This document shows, piece after piece, positions 33,391 to 41,763 of a stretch of DNA of 45,410 nucleotides. Location: NCBI GenBank assembly GCA_902806345.1, contig CADCWF010000017.1, positions 1-45,410 of the forward strand, read 5' to 3'. Every line of letters starts with the position of its first letter. Positions within the stretch are counted from its first letter, which is position 1. The stretch is from an uncultured Thermomicrobiales bacterium. Its GTDB lineage: Bacteria; Chloroflexota; Chloroflexia; Thermomicrobiales; UBA6265. Position numbers and translations under genes: made by a program. Below the pieces are notes generated by a model. That model was not told where the DNA came from and did not search any database. It worked only from the letters and a program-made list of their open reading frames with translations.

Positions 33391-33459
33391 AGCGGCCGAA
33401 GACGGTTGGGCTACGCTTGGGCTCCGCGGGTAGACCGGACGTGCGAAGGAGTGACCGTC

Positions 33460-33999
33460 ATGGCGACGACGGCGCTGATGACAGCCGAAGATCTCTATGC
33501 CCTGCCGGACGAGAGGCGCGGCGAACTGATCCGGGGAGGGATGTCGACCGTGGCGGCCGTCGGCAATCCGCACTGGCGGCTAACGGGACGGTTGATCCGG
33601 TGGGTCAGCGCGTTCGTCTACGAGCGGGGGCTCGGCGAGGTGGGTCCGGAGGGTGGCTTCATCCTCGGCCGCGATCCGGACACCGTTCTCGCCCCCGATC
33701 TCGCGTTCGTCCGAGCCGATCGTCTGCCATCGCTCGATGTCCAGGGCTACCTTGCCCTCGCCCCCGATCTCGCCGTCGAGGTGATCTCGCCCAGCAACTC
33801 CGCGGCCCAGATCGCCGAGAAGGTCGCACTCTATCTGGAGGCCGGGACCCGCCTGGCCTGGGTCGTCGATACCCCTCGGCGGTCAGTTACGAGCCACGCC
33901 CCCGGCCGGCCGCCTCGGACGCTGGGGGTGGGCGACGCGCTCGATGGCGAAGACGTGCTCCCCGGCTTCGCCCTGCCGCTGGCCGATCTGTTCGGCTAG
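33460..33999 (+). CDS. Uma2 family (DUF820) endonuclease-like protein
   Basis: ATG 33460 sits eight bases after GAAGGAG; 179 residues. Motifs are MTAEDLYALPDERRGELIRG, LAPDLAFVRADRLP, LAVEVISPSNSAAQIAEKV (active-site region) and LAWVVDTPRRSVTSH, ending GFALPLADLFG. It is clearly a paralogue of the gene at 32116 with pdxH between them, and it converges on glycogen phosphorylase 31 bases away. Confidence 0.9.
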   Translation: MATTALMTAEDLYALPDERRGELIRGGMSTVAAVGNPHWRLTGRLIRWVSAFVYERGLGEVGPEGGFILGRDPDTVLAPDLAFVRADRLPSLDVQGYLALAPDLAVEVISPSNSAAQIAEKVALYLEAGTRLAWVVDTPRRSVTSHAPGRPPRTLGVGDALDGEDVLPGFALPLADLFG

Positions 34000-34030
34000 G
34001 CCCGACACGCCCTCCCGCGGCTGAGCCGTT

Positions 34031-36220
34031 CTATGCACGGCGCGCCGTTGCGGGCACCTTGCCCTCGCCGAGGGCGGCGGGCAGGTAGAGCTGGCGGATG
34101 TAGTCGATCACCATCCGCTGGGCGCTGAAGGCCGGGGCGTTGGTCCGGATCGCCTCCTTCATCGTCCGCACCCAGGCGGTCGGTACCCCGTCGGCATCGC
34201 GGCCGTCGTAGTAGCGGGGGATCACCTGGCGCTCGAGCGCATCATAGAAGGCACGGGCCTCGGCCGCATCCTGCCGCTCCGGGTCGCCGCCGTCGGGGGC
34301 GATGCCCCAGCCGTTGGAGTTGGCTGCGTCGGCGGCCCACCCTTCCGCCCACCAGCCGTCGAGGATCGAGAGGTTGGGGGCGCCGTTGGCGGCCGCCTTC
34401 ATGCCGGAGGTGCCGCTCGCCTCCAGCGGGGCCCGTGGGTTGTTCAGCCAGATGTCGACGCCCGCGTAGAGCCGGGCGGCCAGGGCCATGTCGTAGTTCT
34501 CGGCGAACGCGATCCGGCCGTTGAGGCGGGGGTCGCGGGCACGCCAGAAGATCTCCTGGATCAGCCGCTTGCCGCCGTCGTCGGCCGGGTGGGCCTTGCC
34601 GGCGAAGACGATCTGGACCGGCCGCTCGGCGTTGTTGACGATCCGGGCCAGACGCTCGGGGTCGGAGAAGATGAGGGTCGCCCGCTTGTAGGTGGCGAAC
34701 CGGCGGGCGAACCCGATCGTCAGCGCCCCGGGCTCCAGGAAAGGCCCGGACGCGACGACCTGGCCCGGCTCCAGGAGGCCGCTCGCCCAGCGTCGTCGGG
34801 TGTACTCCCGGAGGTACTCGAGCAGCTCGCCCTTGGCCTCCTGGTGGATCCGCCAGAGTTCGCCGTCGGGGATCTCGCGGACCGCCTCCCAGGTCGCCGG
34901 GTCCTCCTGGCGGTCGCGCCAGCCGATCGGAAGGTGGCGGTCGAGCAGGTCCTGCTCGCGGTCGTTGATCCAGGTCGGCAGGTGGACGCCGTTGGTGATG
35001 TGACCGATCGGGGCGGCCTCCGGCGGGGTCCCGGGCCAGAGGTCGTGCCACATGCGGCGGGTGACCTCGCCGTGCCTGGCGCTGACGGCGTTCCGGTGGT
35101 CGCTGAGGCGCATCGAGAGGGCGGTCATGTTGAAGCCGTCGCCGCTGCCGTCGTGTCGGCCGAGCGCCAGGAACTCCTCCCGGCCGAGGCCGAGCTGGGG
35201 CCAGAAGTGGCCGAAGTAGCGGTCCATCTGCTCGGCCGCGAAGACGTCGTGGCCGGCCGGGACGGGGGTGTGGCTGGTGAAGACCGTCGCCCGCCGGACG
35301 CGGTCGGCGGCCTCGGCGAAGGGCAGCCCGGCGGCGACGTGCTCGCGGACCCGCTCGAGCAGGTGGAAGGCGGCGTGGCCCTCGTTGCCGTGCCAGTAGG
35401 CGGGGTCGAGGCCGACGGCGCGCAGCGCTCGGACGCCGCCGATGCCGAGGATGATCTCCTGCCGCAGGCGGTGCTCCTTGTCGCCGCCGTAGAGGCGCGA
35501 CGAGATCGTCCGCGTCCAGTCCGGGTTGCCCTCGACGTCGGCGTCGAGCAGGAAGAGGGGGACGCGGCCGACCTGGACGACCCAGACGGCGAGGCGGACG
35601 GGGTGGGCGGGGTCCTCGAAGGCGACCTCGACCAGGCGGGGCCGGCCGTCGGGGGCGAGCATCGGCGTCGTCGGCTCGCCCCAGGGCTCCAGTTCGGCCG
35701 GCACGTCGAGCTGCCAGCCGTCGGCGTCGAGCCGCTGCCGGAGGTAGCCCTGGCGGTAGAGGAGGGAGACGGCGAAGAGGGGGAGGCCGAGGTCGCTCGC
35801 GGTCTTGATGTGGTCGCCGGCGAGGACGCCGAGGCCGCCGGAGTAGATCGGCAGCGAGGGGTGGAGGCCAAACTCGGCCGAGAAGTAGGCGACCGGCCTG
35901 CCGACCAGGGCCGGCTCGTGGCGGCCGACCCAGGCGGTGGTGGCGTTGTCCTGGGTGAGGGCGTCGAACCGGTCCATGACCGCGTCGTAGGCGGTCACGT
36001 AGGCAGGGTCGGCGGCGGCGCGCCGGAGCCGCTCGGGGTTGAGGTAGCGGAGGAACATGACCGGGTTCTGGTCGAGGGTTTCCCAGAGGACGGGGTCGAG
36101 GGAGCGGAAGAGCCAGGCCGCCCGGGGGTGCCACGACCACCAGAGGTTGGTGCCGAGCTCGTCGAGCCGGTAGAGGCGCTCCGGCAGGTCGAGCCGCGGC
36201 CGGGGGACGATCTGGACCAT
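34031..36220 (-). CDS. glgP: Alpha-glucan (glycogen) phosphorylase
   Basis: The 729-residue protein is the short type found in archaea and many thermophilic bacteria, with an N-terminal DUF3417-like domain (LGTNLWWSWHPRAAWLFRSL). Phosphorylase blocks follow: FSAEFGLHPSLPIYSGGLG, YWHGNEGHAAFH, TSHTPVPAGHD, GFARRFATYKRATL, and EASGTSGMKAAANG with PLP-binding Lys near 608. It releases glucose 1-phosphate from glycogen or maltodextrin using phosphate. A GGAGG site lies about 11 bases before the ATG. It is divergent from a mannosyltransferase-like gene. Confidence 0.94.
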   Translation of the reverse strand: MVQIVPRPRLDLPERLYRLDELGTNLWWSWHPRAAWLFRSLDPVLWETLDQNPVMFLRYLNPERLRRAAADPAYVTAYDAVMDRFDALTQDNATTAWVGRHEPALVGRPVAYFSAEFGLHPSLPIYSGGLGVLAGDHIKTASDLGLPLFAVSLLYRQGYLRQRLDADGWQLDVPAELEPWGEPTTPMLAPDGRPRLVEVAFEDPAHPVRLAVWVVQVGRVPLFLLDADVEGNPDWTRTISSRLYGGDKEHRLRQEIILGIGGVRALRAVGLDPAYWHGNEGHAAFHLLERVREHVAAGLPFAEAADRVRRATVFTSHTPVPAGHDVFAAEQMDRYFGHFWPQLGLGREEFLALGRHDGSGDGFNMTALSMRLSDHRNAVSARHGEVTRRMWHDLWPGTPPEAAPIGHITNGVHLPTWINDREQDLLDRHLPIGWRDRQEDPATWEAVREIPDGELWRIHQEAKGELLEYLREYTRRRWASGLLEPGQVVASGPFLEPGALTIGFARRFATYKRATLIFSDPERLARIVNNAERPVQIVFAGKAHPADDGGKRLIQEIFWRARDPRLNGRIAFAENYDMALAARLYAGVDIWLNNPRAPLEASGTSGMKAAANGAPNLSILDGWWAEGWAADAANSNGWGIAPDGGDPERQDAAEARAFYDALERQVIPRYYDGRDADGVPTAWVRTMKEAIRTNAPAFSAQRMVIDYIRQLYLPAALGEGKVPATARRA

Positions 36221-36416
36221 CGAGCAGGAGACCTCCGGCGACGAGGACCGCCGCGCCCCGGCGAGGATCGCCGGCGCACGCCCGAATCCGCCGCGACCGG
36301 CGCGGCGTGGCAGGGTGCTTCGCAGCGTACCATGCGCTCGCGATCCGGCGGTTCACGCGGACCCGCGGAGCGAGGAACGCCATGCCGACGGCGCTGTCCC
36401 GGATGGATCAACCCGC

Positions 36417-37898
36417 TTGACCCTGCCCTCGTCTCCCCTCGGCGCGACGGCAACGCCGGCAACCGCCTCGCTGCCTGCCACCGGCCTCCTGATGCTCGCT
36501 GTGGCGCTCGCCTTCGCGCTCCGCTACCCCCTGCCCGGCAACGCCGACCGCCTCGCCGACATCGGCACTCTCTCCGCCTACGCCCCCGCCGCCCTCCTTG
36601 GCTACGTCGGCGGCATGGCCCTCCTGTTCGCCCTCTACCTGCGCGGCCTCCGCCTCTGCCGCCGCGTCGAGCCGAAGGCGGCGGCCTGGGTCGTCTTCGC
36701 CGTCGGCGCCGCCCTCGCCGCCGCCTTCGCCCTCATGTACCCCGTCAACGCCATCGACCTCTTCATCTACGCCGTCCGCTCCCGCGTCTTCACCGCCCAC
36801 GCCGCCGATCCCCAGGCTGTCCCCCCCGCCGCCTTCCCGGACGACCCCCTGATGGCCTTCGCCTCCGCCGAGTGGGGCGACGACACCTCCCCCTACGGCC
36901 CCCTCTGGACGCTCGTCGCGGCCCCCGCCACCGCCCTCGCCGGCGACGACCTCGGGCTCGCCCTGGCCGCCTACAAGCTCCTCGCGGTCGCCGCCATCCT
37001 GGCCGGCGGCTGGCTGATCTTCGCCGTCGTCCGGGCCGAGGCCCCGGCCCGTGCCCCGGCCGCCGCCCTCGCCTACCTCTGGAACCCGCTCGTCCTCTGG
37101 GAGGGCGCCGGCAACGGCCACAACGACGCCCTCCTGGCCGTGCCGCTGCTGCTCGCCCTCCTCGCCTGGGCCCGCCGGCGGGACGCCCTGGTCCCCGCCT
37201 GGCTCGTCGTCGGCGCCGCCCTCAAGTACGCCACCCTGCCGCTGCTGCCCCTCGCCGCCGTCACCCTCTGGCGGCGCGGGGGGCCGGGTCGGCGCCGGAC
37301 TCTGGCATTCGGCCTGGCCCTGGCCGCCGCCGTCGGCCTGCTCTCGCTGGCGCCCTTCTTCGACCCCGCCGCGACGCTCCGCAGCGCCCTCGCCCAGGGC
37401 TCGATCGCGCTCACCTCCCCTGCCTGGCTGGCGACCGCCGCGCTCCGCGGCCTCCTCCCGGCCGAGGTCGCCCGCGGGCTCGTCCGCCTCCTCACCGGCG
37501 CCCTCTTCCTGGCCGGGCTGGCGCTCCTCGGCCGTGCCGTCTGGCGCCTTCCGGAACGGCTGCCACGCGCCTCGTTCGAGCTGCTGGCGCTGCTGTTGGC
37601 GACGATCTCCTGGAACTTCCGCCCCTGGTACCTGATCTGGCCGTTGGCGCTGGCCGCCACGCTCCCCTCCCCCTGGCCGTTGCGGCGGATGATCGCCTGG
37701 GCCGCCGGCGCCTTGGCGGCCTACGCCGTCCTGATCTGGGCGGTGCCCCTGGCCGGCATCGACCGCCAAAGCGCCAACGTCGCCGCCGTCCTGCTCATGT
37801 TCGGCCCGGTCGCGGCGGCGACGCTGCTGGAACTACGGGAGCGCAGGCGTAGACTCCGGGACATTTCCAACCGCCCGAGTGGGGATCGGGCGGCGTGA
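36417..37898 (+). CDS. Multi-pass glycosyltransferase, GT87/mannosyltransferase-like
   Basis: The hydrophobic protein has about ten or more membrane helices. Features of polyprenol-phosphate-sugar dependent transferases include NAIDLFIYAVRSRVF in the first outer loop (Asp of the active site), DDTSPYGPLWTLVAAP, and AYLWNPLVLWEGAGNGHNDA. Start choice is uncertain: TTG 36417 (493 residues) or GTG 36315. The TTG overlaps the TGA of a small frame starting at ATG 36383, which has a good GAGGA ribosome site, suggesting coupling or a shifted start. It probably adds a sugar from a lipid carrier at the outer membrane face. Substrate unknown. Confidence 0.8.
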   Translation: MTLPSSPLGATATPATASLPATGLLMLAVALAFALRYPLPGNADRLADIGTLSAYAPAALLGYVGGMALLFALYLRGLRLCRRVEPKAAAWVVFAVGAALAAAFALMYPVNAIDLFIYAVRSRVFTAHAADPQAVPPAAFPDDPLMAFASAEWGDDTSPYGPLWTLVAAPATALAGDDLGLALAAYKLLAVAAILAGGWLIFAVVRAEAPARAPAAALAYLWNPLVLWEGAGNGHNDALLAVPLLLALLAWARRRDALVPAWLVVGAALKYATLPLLPLAAVTLWRRGGPGRRRTLAFGLALAAAVGLLSLAPFFDPAATLRSALAQGSIALTSPAWLATAALRGLLPAEVARGLVRLLTGALFLAGLALLGRAVWRLPERLPRASFELLALLLATISWNFRPWYLIWPLALAATLPSPWPLRRMIAWAAGALAAYAVLIWAVPLAGIDRQSANVAAVLLMFGPVAAATLLELRERRRRLRDISNRPSGDRAA

Positions 37899-37913
37899 CG
37901 GACCGGGTCTGGC

Positions 37914-37932
37914 CCCAACCGGGGGGGTTGGG
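37914..37932 (+). terminator. Possible terminator hairpin
   Basis: CCCAACC-GGGGG-GGTTGGG forms a 7-bp stem 16 bases after the stop of the mannosyltransferase-like gene. There is no T-tract, so the role is tentative. Confidence 0.3.
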
Positions 37933-38172
37933 CAACGATACCCATCCTCCCCCGGGACCATAGCACCCGGTCCCGAGGGGCCCTCCACCCGTTCAAGGCC
38001 GGCGGTGGCAGCCGTCCGCGGGCGTTTGGTGGGCACCTCCTGCCGATCGCCGTCGGCAACAACGCCGCCGACCCGCCGGGGATCGTCGGATCGCCGGCCG
38101 CTTGGCGCTGGGGGATGGCCCCGACGCCGGGCGCGCCCCCGCGATCTGGTGGCAACCGGCAGCCGACAGGCT

Positions 38173-38350
38173 AGGCCGCGACCGCGGCGACGCCGCGCTC
38201 GATCGGGTAGCCGGCCTCGATCCAGTCCTGCTTGCCCTCGGCGTATTCCCGGACATCGGTGTAGCCGAGCGCGACCAGTCGCTCAGCCGCGATCGTCGAG
38301 TTCTGGCACGGGAGGTTGGCGCAGTAGACGTGGCCGAGCGGGTCGTCCTC
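38173..38350 (-). pseudogene. Rhodanese-like domain, 5'-truncated remnant
   Basis: Reading the minus strand up to the TAG at 38173 gives the second half of a rhodanese domain: HVYCANLPCQNSTIAAERL with the active-site Cys region, then LGYTDVREYAEGKQDWIEAG and YPIERG. The frame has no ATG, GTG or TTG start before an upstream stop near 38427, and the sequence right of about 38332 belongs to a MarR gene on the other strand. The N-terminal half and promoter are missing. The remnant is therefore not expected to be translated. Confidence 0.7.
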
Positions 38351-38623
38351 AGCCGGAGCGGCCTGACCCGGCTGGTCGATCGGCTGGAAGCGGCGGGGCT
38401 GCTCCGCCGCGAGGCGTGCCTAACCGACCGCCGGGGCGCCTTCGCCGTCCTGACCCCGGAGGGTGCCGCGACGCTCCGGCAGACTTGGCCGGCCTACGCC
38501 CGCGGCATCGAGGCGCACTTCGCCCGGTTCCTCACGACGCAGGAAGCGGAGGTGATCGCGGCGGCGCTGGAGCGGGTTCGGGTCGGGGAGAGGGCGGTCG
38601 TAGTGGGCGCTGCTTCGGAGTAG
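38330..38623 (+). pseudogene. MarR-family regulator, 5'-truncated remnant
   Basis: The plus strand from about 38330 encodes the last two thirds of a MarR winged helix. The recognition helix is VVLSRSGLTRLVDRLEAAG, the wing is LLRREACLTDRRGAF, then LTPEGAATLRQTWPAYARG and a C-terminal dimerisation helix, ending at TAG 38621. The N-terminal dimerisation helices are absent. An open frame continues upstream to 38102 only by running antisense through the rhodanese remnant. If expressed it would be a chimera. Confidence 0.7.
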
Positions 38624-38641
38624 TTCGGAGCTTCCGACTAC
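38620..38641. terminator. Convergent hairpin spanning two stop codons
   Basis: GTAG-T-TCGGA-GCT-TCCGA-CTAC forms a 9-bp stem with one bulge. The plus-strand TAG at 38621 and the minus-strand TAG at 38638-38640 lie in its two arms. A shared terminator for converging genes is likely; there is no T-tract. Confidence 0.35.
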
Positions 38642-39015
38642 AGCACCTGGTGCCCCCGTTCGTCGAGGAAGAAGAACTGGACCGGCGCCACCAGGGGACG
38701 CCACCTGGCAAGAAATCGCTCGGCGACCGTCGGGTCGCTCCCGAATACCAGGAACGCCGTCTCGGCACGCGTTTTCTGAAGGAGCCAGACATACTCGGCG
38801 ATCGTCGACCACTTCGCGGCGGGCGTCGGGATGTTTTTCATCCACTTCGCGTCGCCGACGTAGCGGCGGTCGGCGCTGACGAGGTCGAACAGCTTGGGCA
38901 CGGCGTCTCCGACCATCACGGTCCGCGGCCGTACCTCGGTGGCCCAAAGCTCGGAGAGATAGTTCTCCGCCCGCTTCTCGAAGCCCCGCCAGTCGCTCGC
39001 CCCAACTCCGTCCAC
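38638..39015 (-). CDS. Possible PD-(D/E)XK nuclease-like protein
   Basis: The GTG at 39015 gives 125 residues; the ribosome site is weak, so the start is uncertain. The sequence has an N-terminal helix (DWRGFEKRAENYLSEL) and then KLFDLVSADRRYVGDAKW, in which Asp (FDLV) and the D-x-K of GDAKW match the catalytic spacing of restriction-endonuclease-like folds. Further parts are helical, with a final strand VQFFFLDERGHQVL. It has no methyltransferase partner, so a defence role is not claimed. Confidence 0.6.
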   Translation of the reverse strand: MDGVGASDWRGFEKRAENYLSELWATEVRPRTVMVGDAVPKLFDLVSADRRYVGDAKWMKNIPTPAAKWSTIAEYVWLLQKTRAETAFLVFGSDPTVAERFLARWRPLVAPVQFFFLDERGHQVL

Positions 39016-39173
39016 GATCCACCCCGCCGTCCGTCGTGCTCCACATTCCGGGGCTCCAGGCGCTCCCGGCGGCTCGAGGGAAGCACTCGTCCAACCGTTT
39101 CCGGAAACCGGCACCGAAGCCGGCAAAGGCGACGGGCGGCCGACCGGCACCGACAGACGGGAGGAATCTGGCC

Positions 39174-40658
39174 CTAGCGTGCGGCGACCGCGTGCGCCGA
39201 GTTGACGACGAACGACCGCTCCGCCCACTTCGCGAGCCCGCCCAGCACCGCCTCGGCCGCCGCCTCGCCCGAGGCGATGCAGTCGGGGATGCCGACCCCG
39301 CGGTAGGCGTTGCCGGCCAGGGCCAGCCACGGGAACCTCCCGGCCGCCGCCTCGATCCGGGCCACCCGCTCCCCGTGCCCGACCAGGTACTGCGGCATCC
39401 CCTGCGGCCAGCGGCGGACGCGGGCCAGCCCCGGCTCCCCCGTCGCCCCCAGCCGCCGCCCGACCTCGGCCCGAGCCAGCGCCAGCAGCTCGTCGTCGGA
39501 CTGGCAGAACAGCGCCTCCTGGCCGAAGCGGCCGACGAAGACGCGCAGCAGCGCCCACCCCGCCGGCGCCCGCCCGGCCCACTTCTCGGAGCTCCAGGTG
39601 CAGGCCAGGATCGGGCTCGCCTCGGCCCGCGGCACGAGGTAGCCGTGGGCGTCGAGCGGGCGGGCGACCGCCTCCCGCCGATAGGCGAGGGTGACGATCG
39701 CGCTTGAGGCGTGGGGGATCGCCCGGAGGTCGGCGGCCAGCCCGGCCTCGAGCCCGGCCAGCAGATCGCCGGCGACGAAGGCCGGCGTCGCCACGACCAC
39801 GGCGTCGGCTTCCAGGCGGCTGCCGTCGTCCAGCAGGAGCGTTGCCCCATCGGCCTCGCCCGCTCCCACCCGGGCCGCGACCCCGCGCACGGCCACCCCC
39901 GTCCGCAGCTCGGCACCGCCCGCCCGCAACCGGTCGGCCAGAGCCTCGACCAGGTGGTCCAGTCCCCGCCGCGGCGTGACGAACGCCGGGCCGGGTCGTT
40001 GCGCCGACGCGGCGGCACTCCTGGCCGCGACGACCCCCCGGATCAGGCCGCCGTGGCCGACCTCGGCGGCGCGGAGCTGGGGGAAGGTGGCGAGCAGGCT
40101 CAGCCGGTCGCCGTCGCCGGCGTAGATACCGGCCATCAGCGGCTCGACCAACCGCTCCCACGCCTCGTCGCCGAGCCGCCGCCGGACGAAGCCGCCGAGC
40201 GATTCGTCCCCGTCGCCCGGCCGCGCCGGCAACCGGTAGTCCATCGCCAGCCGCAGCTTTCCGCGAGGTGACAGCAAGCGGGACCGGAACAGCGGCCCGA
40301 GCCGGGTGGGCACCAGCCCGCTCAGCCCTTCCGGCAGCTCGTGCATCGCCTCGCCCCGCGCCACGTAGGCGCGACGCAGCCGGGGCGTGATCCCCTGCAG
40401 CTCGTCGCCGATGCCCAGCTCCCCGCAGAGACCGACGCCGCGCGGCTTGGCGGCGAGGAACGAATCCGGCCCCCCCTCGACGACGAAGCCGTCCGCCCGC
40501 TCGGTGGCGATCTTGCCGCCGAGGCGCCCCTCCGCCTCGAGCAGGGTGACGCGGAGCGCCGGGTCCCGCGCCAGCAGCCGGTTGGCCGCCGCCAGCCCGG
40601 CGATGCCGCCGCCGACGACGGCGACGTGGGCGGCGGATCCGCGGTCGAGGACGGTCAT
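39174..40658 (-). CDS. hemY: Oxygen-dependent protoporphyrinogen/coproporphyrinogen oxidase
   Basis: ATG 40658 follows GGGAG by eight bases; 494 residues, normal for the family. The FAD-binding N-terminus is HVAVVGGGIAGLAAANRLLA, followed by EAEGRLGGKIATERADGFVV and EGGPDSFLAAKPRG. Later blocks include LVEPLMAGIYAGDGDRLSL and, near the end, NAYRGVGIPDCIASGE (FAD/substrate contacts). The enzyme oxidises protoporphyrinogen or coproporphyrinogen with oxygen in haem synthesis; the exact substrate needs testing. No other haem genes are in the window. Confidence 0.94.
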   Translation of the reverse strand: MTVLDRGSAAHVAVVGGGIAGLAAANRLLARDPALRVTLLEAEGRLGGKIATERADGFVVEGGPDSFLAAKPRGVGLCGELGIGDELQGITPRLRRAYVARGEAMHELPEGLSGLVPTRLGPLFRSRLLSPRGKLRLAMDYRLPARPGDGDESLGGFVRRRLGDEAWERLVEPLMAGIYAGDGDRLSLLATFPQLRAAEVGHGGLIRGVVAARSAAASAQRPGPAFVTPRRGLDHLVEALADRLRAGGAELRTGVAVRGVAARVGAGEADGATLLLDDGSRLEADAVVVATPAFVAGDLLAGLEAGLAADLRAIPHASSAIVTLAYRREAVARPLDAHGYLVPRAEASPILACTWSSEKWAGRAPAGWALLRVFVGRFGQEALFCQSDDELLALARAEVGRRLGATGEPGLARVRRWPQGMPQYLVGHGERVARIEAAAGRFPWLALAGNAYRGVGIPDCIASGEAAAEAVLGGLAKWAERSFVVNSAHAVAAR

Positions 40659-40940
40659 CGGGGGCGCTCCCGGGGTTCTTGCCGGCGCGGGCGAGGAGGG
40701 CGGCGACGCCAGGTGCCCCCGCGGCGGACGTTCGTGGCGGAGGCGGCGGCGCCGCTTCCCACGGGATGGGTACCACACCGCGGCCGAGTCCGTCGCCCGG
40801 CCGACACGGCCTCCGGTCCCCTTCGACGGCCCCGCCCCATCTCGACGGCGACGCCCCGACCGGCCATCATTGGCGCCGGCCGGGTGCCCTGTCGGGGCGC
40901 CGCGCCGCCGTCCGCCCGCCGCCCGCCCCGGGGGTTCCCG

Positions 40941-41756
40941 ATGACCGCCGCTATCCACCGCCTCTCCCGCCGCCGCTTCGCCGCGGCGTTCGCCCTGCCG
41001 CTGCTCGCACCGGCCATTCCAACGCATGCGGCCCGCCAGGAGGTGGCCGAGGACGCCTCGGCGCTCCTGGTCCGGGCCGCCGCCGCGATGGCCGGGCTCG
41101 CCTCGTTCCACTTCGCGCTCTCGACGCCGCGGGGCGCCACCACGATCCTCGACGCCTTCGAGCTCGTCCGGCTGGAAGGGGACGTCCTCCGGCCCGACCG
41201 CTACCGGGCGACGATCGACGCCACCGCGGCCGGCTTCGACGTCTCGGTCGAGGCGATCGGCGTCGGCGACCGGCTGTGGGTGACCGACCCGATGGCCGGC
41301 GGCGCGTTCCGGGAGTTCCCGCTCGATGCCGCAGCCGGCGACGGGCCGACCCTGGAACAACTCGTCAACCCGGACCGCCTCTGGCTGGCGGCACTGGCGG
41401 CGGTGACCGACGCGGTCGTGGTCGGCGAGAACGCGATCGACGGCGAGCCGGTGACGCGGGTCGACGGCATGGTCGACCTGAGCCGGGTGCTCGGCGAGCG
41501 GGGGGCGGCCACGGCGGAGGCGGGAGTGGCGACCGAAGCCGAGGTCGAGACCGAGGGTCCAACGGAGACCGCCGACCTGATGACGCCGGTGCTCGACCCG
41601 CTGCCCGTCTCGGTCTGGCTGGCCGCCTCCGGCCACCTGCGGCGGCTGGAGGTCGAGGGACCGCTGCTGACCGGCGAGGAGCCGAACGTCGTCCGCCGCC
41701 TCGACTTCACCCGCTTCGACGAGCCGGTGATGATCGAGCCGCCGCCGGTGGGGTGA
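40941..41756 (+). CDS. Exported LppX/LprG-like protein
   Basis: The 271-residue product begins MTAAIHRLSRRRFAAAFALP, a twin-arginine signal, with cleavage near THA. The mature part has an LppX/LprAFG-like lay-out: ASALLVRAAAAMAGLASFHF, then VEAIGVGDRLWVTDPMAGG, ENAIDGEPVTRVDGMVDL and VSVWLAASGHLRRLEVEG. Relatives bind or carry lipids outside the cytoplasm. It lacks a lipobox Cys. It converges on the tyrosinase gene seven bases away and is divergent from hemY. Confidence 0.8.
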   Translation: MTAAIHRLSRRRFAAAFALPLLAPAIPTHAARQEVAEDASALLVRAAAAMAGLASFHFALSTPRGATTILDAFELVRLEGDVLRPDRYRATIDATAAGFDVSVEAIGVGDRLWVTDPMAGGAFREFPLDAAAGDGPTLEQLVNPDRLWLAALAAVTDAVVVGENAIDGEPVTRVDGMVDLSRVLGERGAATAEAGVATEAEVETEGPTETADLMTPVLDPLPVSVWLAASGHLRRLEVEGPLLTGEEPNVVRRLDFTRFDEPVMIEPPPVG

Positions 41757-41763
41757 CCCCGCC

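Noticed and set aside
34589-37852. 1087-codon plus-strand frame over glgP and the mannosyltransferase gene
   Set aside because: It is antisense to glycogen phosphorylase and out of frame with the membrane protein; it has no motifs.
38102-38330. Upstream part of the apparent 173-residue plus-strand gene
   Set aside because: This portion is antisense to a clear rhodanese remnant and has no MarR homology, so it is not a true N-terminus.
38638-39015. Restriction-modification or other defence system
   Set aside because: There is no methyltransferase, helicase or second nuclease subunit; one small fold-level match plus scattered Uma2 genes is not a defence island.
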